Source: an uncultured Subdoligranulum sp.
Lineage (GTDB): Bacteria; Bacillota_A; Clostridia; Oscillospirales; Ruminococcaceae
Direction of reading: 5' to 3'
DNA: 14,335 bases
Assembly (NCBI RefSeq): GCF_937890665.1
Contig: NZ_CALADU010000024.1
Coordinates: 1-14,335 of the forward strand
This document shows, in pieces, positions 6,809 to 14,166 of this stretch; position 1 is the stretch's first letter; each line of letters begins with the position of its first letter. A model generated the notes under the pieces. The model saw nothing but the letters and a program-made list of their open reading frames with translations, searched no databases and was not told where the DNA came from. A program made the position numbers and the translations under genes.

Positions 6809-8056
6809 TCACATCCCTCCCATCTGGGGACTGTCCATCGCCTGGGGCTCCCGCTGGAAGACCGGCAGCTGGCCGTTGTCCTTCCGGCGGAACAGGCCAT
6901 AGTCGGTGATGGCCGCGTGGTTCTCCTCCAGCATCTGCCGTCCAACCATAGCGGCCTGGGGTGTCTGGAACAGTTCCTCCGGCAGATCCGGGTACTTCTC
7001 CCGCAAGACCACCTCCGCATAATCCCAGGTCGCGGCCACATCCGGTCGGAGGTCGTAATCGTCCAGACCGTGCATGAGCTGGATGGCGTCCTGCAGGCTG
7101 GGGCACCCGGCCACAGACAGCAGAGCCTTGTACTTGACCCAGTCCGCCTCATGCCAGCTCTGCTTTTTCTGTGCCAGGTTTGCTGCGAATTCGCTTGCCA
7201 TGCCGATGCCGCCCTCCTGTTCGATGGCGTCATCGACCGCATCTCGCAGAGAGGGGATCTCACAGTCGATACAGCGGAAGGCGCACTCGTCCAGTGAGGC
7301 CGCGTCTACCTCTCCCACTGCCCGCCAGATGTCGGCGTCTGAAGCGGGGAGGTTCAAGATAGTGGTCTTATCGTTATCATAGCTGGGATCGTCAAAAAAT
7401 CCCTTGCGTACCTCCAGCACCACCGGGGCGCTGGGGCGGGCAAAGCAGAACATCTCGCCCTTCCGATATACCTCTTTGAAGTCACTGCCAGGCTCCGCGT
7501 AGCCCCGGCTGGTGAACACACCGCTGTGCTCCTCCTGGTGCTGTTCCCCCAGCAGCTCCAGCAACCTCTCCCGAAAGCTGCTGTCCTCCTCCATGGTATC
7601 CACCAGGGCCATGGCCTCCTCCGAGAGCATCTCCCCCTCATACAAAAGCGCCCCAAGCTCCTGGGTATTGGAGACTTGGGGCGCCAGAAGGCAAATATCC
7701 GCATTGAAGGTCAGGTTGATGAGGCGGGAGAGGGGAAAGGGAGCAGTGTGGTTTTCCTTCTCGATCTGGAGCAGGCCGTCCAGCCCCATCCGGTCATCCT
7801 CACCCAGCATGGTCAGTCGGAGGGCCAGCAGGTTCAACTCCAGCAGATCCACATTCCGACCGATCATATCCGCTGTGATACCGGGATAGCGGATCCTGGT
7901 CAGCTCATTGCGGCAAGTTTTGACGTCCTGGACACGGGCCTTCTGGAGCGCGTCACAAAGCTCCGCCTGGGTACACGGCATCGTCAGCACTGCGGAGGTC
8001 TTATAGCTTTCGGGCCCGCCGTTGCTGATCTCCACCTCGAAGATCTTCTTATCCAA
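6809..8056 (-). CDS. Long ArdA-like antirestriction protein (415 aa)
   Basis: A 415-aa acidic protein with two ArdA-like halves. The first covers about 1-145 ([47 protein letters not shown]). The second covers about 230-392 ([20 protein letters not shown], an acidic segment 253-283, [16 protein letters not shown], and the closing motif [19 protein letters not shown]). The halves are joined by an acidic linker (146-215). Tn916 ArdA is a single unit of about 166 aa, so this is a doubled form. Predicted role: protein mimic of B-form DNA blocking type I restriction enzymes as the element enters a new host. The start is TTG at 8056, with GGAGG 8 nt upstream and an 8-nt overlap with the DUF4314 gene. 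It ends in MGGM, encoded by the ribosome site of the next gene. Confidence 0.7.
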   Translation of the reverse strand: MDKKIFEVEISNGGPESYKTSAVLTMPCTQAELCDALQKARVQDVKTCRNELTRIRYPGITADMIGRNVDLLELNLLALRLTMLGEDDRMGLDGLLQIEKENHTAPFPLSRLINLTFNADICLLAPQVSNTQELGALLYEGEMLSEEAMALVDTMEEDSSFRERLLELLGEQHQEEHSGVFTSRGYAEPGSDFKEVYRKGEMFCFARPSAPVVLEVRKGFFDDPSYDNDKTTILNLPASDADIWRAVGEVDAASLDECAFRCIDCEIPSLRDAVDDAIEQEGGIGMASEFAANLAQKKQSWHEADWVKYKALLSVAGCPSLQDAIQLMHGLDDYDLRPDVAATWDYAEVVLREKYPDLPEELFQTPQAAMVGRQMLEENHAAITDYGLFRRKDNGQLPVFQREPQAMDSPQMGGM

Positions 8057-9038
8057 GGGTCATCCCTCCCTCTGTCTGTTCCTCTCTCTGAATTTCATAA
8101 TTGGCAGGATCCGCCCCAGGAACATCCCAGCCCGCCATGCTTCCGATCTCCATGGCCTGCCGCTGGGCGGGGGTGACGCCACGCCGCTCATTCAGCTCGT
8201 CTGCCAGCTCCACGTTGCGCTCTTTGTCTCCGGTATCCCACTGGGAGGGATAGTAGCCGGACTCGCCCCGCCGGATGCAGATGAGTTGGCCGTTGGAGGC
8301 CAAGGTGGAGAAGCACAGCTCCGGCAGGCCCTCGGCGACCTTGGGGGCGAACCGCTCCTGCTCTGTTTGGATGCTCCAGTTGTCCCACTGCCACAGGTGA
8401 ACATAGAGTTCGCCGCCATCAATCTCGATTTCTCTCTGCTCAAAGCCCTCGCCCCAGCCGTCGGATGCCTGGCCGGTGAGGTAGTCCTTTAGGGAGGAAA
8501 GTTCCTCCGGGGAGAGTTCCCCAACTACCCGGCATTCCGCCACGCCCCAGAGTTGGCCGTTGCGTTCCTCTGCGTTGAACTCCGCGGACCGCACTTTGAC
8601 ATTCAGGCTGTCCTGTTTATCGTACCAGCGCATAACGCCCCGTTCTTTCTCCTCCGGCATCCGGTTTCTGACCAGGGCGCCCCGGATATGGTCCTCGTAG
8701 TCCAGCAGCGTCCGGCCATCCCACTCCTCGCCCTCCTCGGACGTATCGCCCCACTCGTCCCGCGGGTAAAAGTCGGCGGTCAGGGGCAAATACAACTTGA
8801 GAAGAGTTGGCTCCGGCGGCTGGACGGAAAATCGATCCTCCCCGATGGCCACCCCCAACTCCCGGCCGTTGTCCCATTTCACGTGGAAGGTGCCCAGATC
8901 ATCGATATGATCCAACGTCCCCATGGAACCTTCCGGGAGGGGATGGGGATCGTCCGCCATTTCAATCAATCGAATCCGGCTGCCTTTGGGATACTGCTCC
9001 CGCATGAACTCCAGCCACTCTCTCGGTACTTCTCGCAC
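8049..9038 (-). CDS. DUF4314 domain protein
   Basis: A 329-aa protein. Residues 16-72 are a DUF4314 domain, a small beta-barrel-like module recognised by [12 protein letters not shown], the glycine turn [11 protein letters not shown] and [13 protein letters not shown]. Residues 78-220 form a beta-rich middle domain with many aromatic residues ([25 protein letters not shown]). The C-terminal block 256-312 ([37 protein letters not shown]) is a segment I recall as widespread in Clostridia conjugative-element proteins. The biochemical role is unknown. GTG at 9038 is the start: GGAGG lies 8 nt away, within the tail of the previous gene. The gene ends GGMTLG, again encoding the next gene's ribosome site. 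Probably cytoplasmic. Confidence 0.78.
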   Translation of the reverse strand: MREVPREWLEFMREQYPKGSRIRLIEMADDPHPLPEGSMGTLDHIDDLGTFHVKWDNGRELGVAIGEDRFSVQPPEPTLLKLYLPLTADFYPRDEWGDTSEEGEEWDGRTLLDYEDHIRGALVRNRMPEEKERGVMRWYDKQDSLNVKVRSAEFNAEERNGQLWGVAECRVVGELSPEELSSLKDYLTGQASDGWGEGFEQREIEIDGGELYVHLWQWDNWSIQTEQERFAPKVAEGLPELCFSTLASNGQLICIRRGESGYYPSQWDTGDKERNVELADELNERRGVTPAQRQAMEIGSMAGWDVPGADPANYEIQREEQTEGGMTLG

Positions 9039-9039
9039 T

Positions 9040-10080
9040 TCACATTCCTCCCATCGTTATGTCCTCTTGGGGCGCTGTCTGTTTCAGCTCCTGCCGGATA
9101 GTCTCCGCTGCATCGGAAATGGCCGGGTCATCCCGGAAACTCTCCAGCCTGCGGTAGTCCTCAAAGAACTGCTGTTCTCCATCACAAAATCGAACCAAAT
9201 CCACCGTGGCGATCTCGTCCTTGGTGACGCCCAGCCTTTTCTCAGGCCGGTCGCTGTCTTGGTAGAGCTGTATCGCCCCATCCAGTGTCAAAGCCCTGTG
9301 GATCTGCTCCTTCGAAGTGTTGCAGTCAGTCATCACGAACCAGGAATAGGTGTGAGGCTTGCTGGGGTCCGCAGCATCCCGCAGGGCCTGCTTTCCGGCC
9401 TCAGTGAGACCATAGTTGCAGACCCGGCGGGGGTTCTCCTCGCCGGCGAAGTCCAGCAGGATGTCGTCCACCGCCTTTTTCACCTCTGGAGCGACTGTCA
9501 GGGTCTCATAGCAAAATCCGGTGGTGTCCCGATAGGGCAGTTCCTCCCGGATGGCCTGGAGGTACTGCCCGGCATCGGTGAATTCCTGTTTCTCGCCGCT
9601 GGCATAGCTCACTCGGCCCACCAGCTTGTCCTGCCTGGCCATCTCCTGCTGGCGCAGGTCGTAGACATACAGATAGCCTTGGTAATCCCCCGGCCTGGGG
9701 GTACAGCGCAAGCAAAAACGGTAATGTTCTGTCTCCGAAATAAATCCGTAGACGCGGTCGTTTTCTGCAATTTCACCTCCGTTGTGCCAGCAATAGGTGT
9801 TCATGGCTGCCAAGTTCTTCAGCGGCCCGTCCTGCCGCATGGCATCCACAAATTTCTGCAGGGCCTCCTTGAACTCCGGGGTGTTGAATCGGTCTTCGTT
9901 GTGGGGCCACCAGGTGTGGTGGAATCCCTTCCCGCCGGAGCCGAAGTCCATACGGAGGTGGCCCACTGTGCCCAGTGCCTCGTCCCGCTCATCGTTGGAA
10001 TAGAAAAGGCCCGCCTCCTCAACGGAAGCGGGCCGCAGGTCAAAGGGGGGCGTCTGTTGGAAACTACTTTGTTTTTTCAC
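9040..10080 (-). CDS. Conserved mobile-element protein, unknown function (346 aa)
   Basis: A 346-aa protein with three recognisable blocks. Residues 25-145 include [24 protein letters not shown] and [17 protein letters not shown]. Residues 150-230 include [11 protein letters not shown] and [20 protein letters not shown]. Residues 243-325 include [30 protein letters not shown] and [11 protein letters not shown]. The last block resembles small domains associated with large polyvalent proteins of mobile elements; I do not assign it a number. No catalytic motif is evident. The start is GTG at 10080, 6 nt from GAGGTG; a longer reading to 10125 lacks a ribosome site. The 82-bp gap upstream of the gene holds no promoter I trust. 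The gene ends in MGGM, which encodes the next ribosome site. Confidence 0.68.
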   Translation of the reverse strand: MKKQSSFQQTPPFDLRPASVEEAGLFYSNDERDEALGTVGHLRMDFGSGGKGFHHTWWPHNEDRFNTPEFKEALQKFVDAMRQDGPLKNLAAMNTYCWHNGGEIAENDRVYGFISETEHYRFCLRCTPRPGDYQGYLYVYDLRQQEMARQDKLVGRVSYASGEKQEFTDAGQYLQAIREELPYRDTTGFCYETLTVAPEVKKAVDDILLDFAGEENPRRVCNYGLTEAGKQALRDAADPSKPHTYSWFVMTDCNTSKEQIHRALTLDGAIQLYQDSDRPEKRLGVTKDEIATVDLVRFCDGEQQFFEDYRRLESFRDDPAISDAAETIRQELKQTAPQEDITMGGM

Positions 10081-10162
10081 TTCGATCACCTCGTTTCTGT
10101 TTTTTGAACACAACCAATACCACAACTTGTGATGAAAGTCTACTACAAATCGTGGAGAAAAT

Positions 10163-10900
10163 TCAGGTCATCCGCATCCCTATCTCTGGCTCCGGTGACT
10201 CCATGATCTGCTCCAGGTATTTGGGGTCTACCACAACTTCTGACTCATTTCTACCGTTGAAAAAGGCAAGAATGTGTTCTTTCTGGATCTGAGCCTCATA
10301 GACGGTGCCCTCCTCACCAAAGCGGTAGGCAAACCACTCTGCCGTATCCCGGTCCAACGTCCAGGACAGTGCTTTGATGTTTTTGGCATTGTAGGAGGTA
10401 ACACCACGATAGACAGTCACAGGATCCTCCAGCGACTGATAAACTGCGTACTCCTCCTCGTCCATCAGAAGTTCCGGCGGGACAGAATGGAATAGAGTCA
10501 GCAGTTCTCTTTTGCTCACATTGCGGTCTTGGTTTGGGCACTCCTCCAAGATCCACGCATGAGCCAGCAATTGGCCCAGATCCTCCTGTGAAAGGACTGG
10601 GGCGGTAAATTTGAGAAAGGTCAGATAATAGGGCTTGTTAAGAAGGAAAAATACCTGACAAGCGTTTTCAGCACTGTCAATCTGTTTGCCCACCATCTCC
10701 TTCCATTTGGCATAGTCTTCTTTGTTGTTGAGCAAGTCGACCACAGTGATATTGCCATCCTCATTTTGAGTAGCGGTAACCCCGGTACTTGTAAACGGAT
10801 GGCTGACGATAGCCGGCGAAAATGAGGTTGGCGCGATTGGCATATCGAGGAGTACATGGGCGATCATCTTCACCTTGGGAAGATCGGTTTCCTTCCACAT
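10163..10900 (-). CDS. Predicted ADP-ribosyltransferase-fold protein
   Basis: A 245-aa protein whose C-terminal third (about 160-230) has the R-S-E signature of mono-ADP-ribosyltransferases: Arg165 in VTVYRGVTSY, Ser179-Trp-Thr181 in LSWTLDRDTAEWFAYRFGEE, then GTVYEAQIQKEHILAFF and Glu219-Ser-Glu221 in NESEVVVDP. The final ExE is the catalytic pattern of arginine-type enzymes. Residues 1-155 are a mainly helical unknown region (VVDLLNNKEDYAKWKEMV, ECPNQDRNVSKRELLTLF). Such enzymes transfer ADP-ribose from NAD+ to a protein or nucleic acid; T4 Alt and Mod are phage examples. The target here is unknown. The ATG at 10900 overlaps the stop of the ArdA-like gene as TAATG, so translation is coupled. 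The gene has no secretion signal, arguing for action inside the cell. Confidence 0.6.
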   Translation of the reverse strand: MWKETDLPKVKMIAHVLLDMPIAPTSFSPAIVSHPFTSTGVTATQNEDGNITVVDLLNNKEDYAKWKEMVGKQIDSAENACQVFFLLNKPYYLTFLKFTAPVLSQEDLGQLLAHAWILEECPNQDRNVSKRELLTLFHSVPPELLMDEEEYAVYQSLEDPVTVYRGVTSYNAKNIKALSWTLDRDTAEWFAYRFGEEGTVYEAQIQKEHILAFFNGRNESEVVVDPKYLEQIMESPEPEIGMRMT

Positions 10901-12111
10901 TAAGAAAAATCCCCCAACTGAAAATCTTGTGTATTCTGTTCTGCTGTTATCCTCCGTATGACAATTGCCTCAATTTCAGGTTTATTTCCCAAATAGGCCA
11001 CATAGCCGCGATCCCCCAATACTCCGCCTTCCTTCTTGATGTAATGCTCTCCAAATTTCTGATAGTCAATATATGAATCCAACTCAGATTTAACTTCAAA
11101 ATGTCCAGAGACTTGAATCAAATGTTGCCCATATTCTTCTGCGTTGCTTATGCCGGGGATTACAGTAAAATCATAGATATTCTCTGCAATCCATAATATT
11201 TCCTCTGGGGTATCAGGCCAGATAGTATCGAAAACGGTATGAAATTTGTCCAAAGTTTGTGCATCAAACAATTGAAGGCACTTAGACAATGCATTTAATG
11301 TCTTCAAATGTTCCGTTAGAGGATATTCGCCTTCAAAAACACTCCTGACCGCTGGGCTGATATCATCATCGGTAGCAATCAGCGTCGCAGTAAATTTTTC
11401 CGGCTGTGTTGCACCCAAACGGCATAGTGTCCGAGTGATTTCACTTTCAGCACATGGGAAATATAGTGTTTCTTGTTCATTCATTTGATTGTTTAATGAA
11501 AGTAATACAGATGCCATACTGTTCTTATAGTAGAAATCCGGAAAATGTCGGCCATCATAAACTTGTTCTAACATCGTACCGTTGTCGTACACTACACCGT
11601 AGGGAGTAATTTGGCCGGAGGTGTCGTTGAGAATCAGATCCAGTGCTGTCTTGCGTGCATCTAACCGCTCCAGCTCTTCCATGGAGGCGCAGCCACCATG
11701 TAGGTTCATGTAGTGATCCCGGCCAATCTGCTCCAAGTCGGAAAAGTCCGTGATGACCGTGGCCTGCTGACAACAAAAGGTCAAATTGATGAGGTCGGTC
11801 ATATCGGAGAGTCCCATTTTCACCACCATCCCCTGGAACTGTGCCAGCTCCCCGTCAGAAAAACTGTCCAACCGCTTGACGAGGTAATCCAACTCGTCCA
11901 CATTGATTCTGTGTCCCTCCAGGCATTTCAGACTGGGAACGCAGCCTTCGATCTCCTCCACCATACAATCCTTTGCCCGCGGGTCTCCGATATCCAGCGC
12001 CTCCAGCATCTTGATCGTGTCGTTGTATTGATCCTGCGGGATGGGGAAGGGGATAGTGACCAAGCCATATTCCAAGTGATCAGCGTTATACAAAGCCGCT
12101 TTGATCCTCAT
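10900..12111 (-). CDS. Long ArdA-like antirestriction protein (403 aa), compositionally mosaic
   Basis: A 403-aa ArdA-like protein with two related halves. The first is about 1-145, with DELDYLVKRLDSFSDGELAQ, MTDLINLTF and the ending DLEQIGRDHYMNLHGG. The second is about 200-378, with HLKTLNALSKCLQLFD, EEILWIAENIYDFTVI and EEYGQHLIQVSGHFE. The C terminus SYIDYQKFGEHYIKKEGGVL then DRGYVAYLGN is the clearest ArdA signature in the window (compare YIDYQAYGRDL in Tn916 ArdA). The ATG at 12111 follows AAAAGGAG and overlaps the cysteine-rich gene by 26 nt. The part encoding residues from about 165 onward is strikingly AT-rich (18 and 16 G/C of 60 in lines 11041 and 11461), while the 5' part is not (36 of 60 in line 11641), suggesting a recombinant gene. 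Role: DNA mimic against type I restriction, inferred. Confidence 0.8.
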   Translation of the reverse strand: MRIKAALYNADHLEYGLVTIPFPIPQDQYNDTIKMLEALDIGDPRAKDCMVEEIEGCVPSLKCLEGHRINVDELDYLVKRLDSFSDGELAQFQGMVVKMGLSDMTDLINLTFCCQQATVITDFSDLEQIGRDHYMNLHGGCASMEELERLDARKTALDLILNDTSGQITPYGVVYDNGTMLEQVYDGRHFPDFYYKNSMASVLLSLNNQMNEQETLYFPCAESEITRTLCRLGATQPEKFTATLIATDDDISPAVRSVFEGEYPLTEHLKTLNALSKCLQLFDAQTLDKFHTVFDTIWPDTPEEILWIAENIYDFTVIPGISNAEEYGQHLIQVSGHFEVKSELDSYIDYQKFGEHYIKKEGGVLGDRGYVAYLGNKPEIEAIVIRRITAEQNTQDFQLGDFS

Positions 12112-12367
12112 GCTCCAACTCCTTTTCGTTCAGTTTTTTTACTCTGGTGCGCATACAGTCATCCTCGCCGCCCCAACAGAGGAAACCGTGGGCGGGATAG
12201 GGGCAGCCCTCGCAGCGGGAGAACTGCCGGCACACTGGTTTTTGTTCCGGCTCCGGGGCATAGCCGGGCGCATAGTTGATGTGGAGCAGCCACTTCTTCA
12301 CACTACTCCACTTAGGAGGTGGTTGATTGACCACCCCGACATAACTGTTCAGTTTTTTGGGATCCAC
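12086..12367 (-). CDS. Small cysteine-rich protein, unknown function
   Basis: A 93-aa protein with five cysteines (46, 52, 55, 64, 71) in CRQFSRCEGCPYPAHGFLCW followed by a further Cys in GGEDDC. This spacing fits a small metal-binding knuckle or iron-sulfur site, but no named family is recognised. The N terminus is MDPKKLNSYVGVVNQPPPKW and the C terminus is charged. GTG at 12367 is the preferred start because GAGG lies 8 nt upstream; a GTG three codons earlier (12376) would overlap that site. It overlaps the start of the ArdA-like gene by 26 nt. A strong terminator lies only about 37 bp upstream, leaving no space for a separate promoter. Confidence 0.6.
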   Translation of the reverse strand: MDPKKLNSYVGVVNQPPPKWSSVKKWLLHINYAPGYAPEPEQKPVCRQFSRCEGCPYPAHGFLCWGGEDDCMRTRVKKLNEKELEHEDQSGFV

Positions 12368-12400
12368 ACGGAGCACCTCACTTGCTTTTTCTGCTCTGAA

Positions 12401-12453
12401 AACAAAAAAGCGGGGGCCGTATTCTGTCCGATGGCAGATGATACGGCCCCCGC
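12401..12453 (-). terminator. Intrinsic terminator upstream of the cysteine-rich gene
   Basis: A perfect 13-bp stem (GCGGGGGCCGTAT at 12453-12441 pairing with 12422-12410, minus strand) with a structured loop is followed by TTTTTTG and more T-rich sequence (12409-12401). It follows the stop at 12471 by 17 bp. It shares the GGGGCCGT stem core with the terminator at 4731-4769. Confidence 0.85.
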
Positions 12454-12470
12454 CTTGTTCAGCGTAGGAT

Positions 12471-13133
12471 CTATAAATTCATTTGCGGTTCCTGGCTCTG
12501 GGCCTGCTCCAACCGGCTCTGCAGATCCGGGACGGTGTACTCGATTTTTGTTCTGGCCTCCTGAATGGCTTTTTGCTGCTTGTAGTCCAGCTCCGGGCCT
12601 TCATAGAACCAATGCTCCGCGGCGCGGTACAATTCTGTGAGTTCCTCCGGGGTAAATAACTGCGCTCTGGGGATCAGGCCGGAGCGGACAGCAAAGTCCT
12701 GCTTGGCGCTCTGGAAGTCATCTTCATAGTAGTGACCGTGGCTGACTCCAGTTCGGTCATAGTCCCAGATCCAGGTTACAAATTGATACCCCTGGCCATT
12801 TTCTCGTTCCTGGCCTGCCAGCACCGCGCCGCCGAAGTCCGCCAGCAGGCGGAAGTCCTCATGCAGGCCAGAGGCATGGAGCAGGGGGGCGTTTTGCATC
12901 GTTTCCACATAACTGTATACCTCGTCCGCATCCATGGCCACCTGATGGTACAATTCACTGGCCTCCTCGTTTTTGCTTCCCGCAGGCAGCAGGAACACAT
13001 CGTTGGCCGGTGAAACGAAGAGGACAGGCTGGCCGTGGAGGAACACCTCCAGCCGCTTGTCCTCGTAATTTGCTGATTCAATTTCCTTTTTTCTCAAGCA
13101 TCTTGAAAGTTCTTCAAAAAATTTGTTGGCCAT
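12471..13133 (-). CDS. Conserved mobile-element protein, unknown function (220 aa)
   Basis: A 220-aa protein. Residues 1-35 are charged and helical, and 36-50 a beta segment (QPVLFVSPANDVFLLPAG). The block 71-160 is the recognisable core (EVYSYVETMQNAPLL, DFRLLADFGGAVLAGQE, QFVTWIWDYDRTGVSHGHYY, SAKQDFAVRSGLI), and residues 161-212 are helical. I recall this core as common in Clostridia conjugative elements without an assigned function. The conserved WDYDRTGVSHGHYY with two His and two Asp could bind metal or form an active site, but this is speculation. The ATG at 13133 has AAGGAG at 7-nt spacing; an earlier Met at 13166 lies in the terminator tail. Terminators flank it on both sides at short distance. 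Confidence 0.68.
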   Translation of the reverse strand: MANKFFEELSRCLRKKEIESANYEDKRLEVFLHGQPVLFVSPANDVFLLPAGSKNEEASELYHQVAMDADEVYSYVETMQNAPLLHASGLHEDFRLLADFGGAVLAGQERENGQGYQFVTWIWDYDRTGVSHGHYYEDDFQSAKQDFAVRSGLIPRAQLFTPEELTELYRAAEHWFYEGPELDYKQQKAIQEARTKIEYTVPDLQSRLEQAQSQEPQMNL

Positions 13134-13166
13134 TTCTTGTCTCCTTCCACAGATATGAACAGTCAT

Positions 13167-13198
13167 AAAAAGCGGCAGGTTTCTTATGACCTGCCGCT
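13167..13198 (-). terminator. Intrinsic terminator after the double helix-turn-helix gene
   Basis: On the minus strand AGCGGCAGGT pairs perfectly with ACCTGCCGCT (10 bp, 8-nt loop), and the stem runs into TTTTTATG. It lies 8 bp after the stop at 13206 and only about 33 bp before the next start at 13133. Confidence 0.82.
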
Positions 13199-13205
13199 GT
13201 AGACA

Positions 13206-13766
13206 CTACCCATCCAGATCCTCCATGATGCGCCTCATGGTATAAGAGAGGCGGTACGGAGAAGCCAGTATATAATCAGTCATAAATTGTATGAGCCACC
13301 GCTTCGCAACCTTTCTTCCGTCGGGACAGGATACATATTGAAGTTTTCCTTTGCTGATCCACTGACCTACCGTCTGCATATTGTAGCCGGTTATTTTGGA
13401 AATCTGAGTTATTGTAAGGGCATCAGGCTCACTGCGCCATTTTAAACACAGATGTTTTTTTAGCTCAGAACGTGGCAGATGCGCCACCGGGTTCTCCCGC
13501 TTTTTTCGATATTTGTTACTTGTAAAGATCCCAACCGGGATTGCAACCTTTTGTGGCTCGTTCTCTAATGTGATCAGATAATTCACTACATCTGCCGTGT
13601 AAATTTGGAATCTCCGTGTCTTTTTCCCTGAGTCCCTGCATGGGATGATTCCATTTTCTAAAAGCCATGTCGCCTTCCGCTTGCTGATATGGCAAATCCG
13701 GTATAACTGGTCTTTGCTGATGACTGCAGGGTATTCCAGCAGTAAGGCCGAGTAATCTGTACTCAT
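13206..13766 (-). CDS. Double helix-turn-helix DNA-binding protein (excisionase/regulator-like)
   Basis: A 186-aa basic protein with two excisionase/MerR-like winged helix-turn-helix units. The first is residues 15-64 (VISKDQLYRICHISKRKATW, LLENGIIPCRD, RRFQIYTADVVNYL) and the second 117-165 (LTITQISKITGYNMQTVGQW, ISKGKLQYV, GRKVAKRWLIQFM). They are joined by a basic linker (84-106). It lies next to the attachment end and its repeats, so it could be a recombination directionality factor or the regulator of the block, of which it is the first gene. Neither is proven. The ATG at 13766 has AAGGAG at 7-nt spacing; the longer frame to 13865 lacks a ribosome site. A TTGACA lies at 13814-13809, but no matching -10 box follows. 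It is followed by a strong terminator. Confidence 0.78.
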   Translation of the reverse strand: MSTDYSALLLEYPAVISKDQLYRICHISKRKATWLLENGIIPCRDSGKKTRRFQIYTADVVNYLITLENEPQKVAIPVGIFTSNKYRKKRENPVAHLPRSELKKHLCLKWRSEPDALTITQISKITGYNMQTVGQWISKGKLQYVSCPDGRKVAKRWLIQFMTDYILASPYRLSYTMRRIMEDLDG

Positions 13767-13896
13767 TCTTGCTCTCCTTATTCTGTCATGGATTTCATTT
13801 GCCCCAGTTGTCAACAGCAGGCTCTTTCTTCTGGGAATTTGTCCTACTCGAGAGGCGGAACCCATAGTTACTTAAACGACTATTCACTCCGCCGTC

Positions 13897-13914
13897 ATCT
13901 ACGGCTTTTCTAAC
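13897..13914 (+). repeat. Direct repeat DR1, copy a
   Basis: The 18-bp sequence ATCTACGGCTTTTCTAAC occurs here and identically at 14149-14166, 252 bp apart. A third degenerate version (TTCTACGGATTTTATCC) begins near 14245, close to the tRNA fragment. It is a candidate arm-type binding site. Confidence 0.8.
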
Positions 13915-13982
13915 ACTTTGCTTGAAAAACGGCTTTTTTACTGCCATTGTGGGAGAACGGCTTGATGTATTCAGTTAGTGGA

Positions 13983-14006
13983 AACCCTTGATAACTCTGA
14001 CTTTTT
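13983..14006 (+). repeat. Imperfect direct repeat DR2, copy a
   Basis: AACCCTTGAT followed after 6 nt by GACTTTTT. The same bipartite pattern recurs at 14094-14120 with one extra C and one extra spacer base. Confidence 0.6.
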
Positions 14007-14093
14007 GCTGTCCTAAATCGTCCTAATATCTCCCAGCGACTCTTTGTTCATATAATTCGAAATCGTGTGGGCTGTTTCTCTGCCTGACCTCGC

Positions 14094-14120
14094 AACCCCT
14101 TGATTTTACTGGACTTTTTT
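14094..14120 (+). repeat. Imperfect direct repeat DR2, copy b
   Basis: AACCCCTTGAT followed after 7 nt by GACTTTTTT, matching DR2 copy a at 13983-14006. Both DR2 copies lie between the two DR1 copies. Confidence 0.6.
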
Positions 14121-14148
14121 GATTTCCTTTGTCGGAGTGCCTTGTGTT

Positions 14149-14166
14149 ATCTACGGCTTTTCTAAC
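14149..14166 (+). repeat. Direct repeat DR1, copy b
   Basis: Exact 18-bp copy of the sequence at 13897-13914, same orientation, 114 bp before the tRNA fragment. Confidence 0.8.

Noticed and set aside
8923..10107. A 394-codon plus-strand open frame
   Set aside because: It is antisense to two well-supported minus-strand genes in GC-rich DNA, has no ribosome site and no recognisable domain.
13786..13814. TTGACA upstream of the double helix-turn-helix gene as a promoter
   Set aside because: No -10-like hexamer occurs at 15-19 bp downstream on the minus strand (CCATGA at 17).
14058..14064. Second copy of CGAAATC as an alternative attachment core
   Set aside because: It is seven bases with no flanking similarity to the tRNA; this length is expected by chance.
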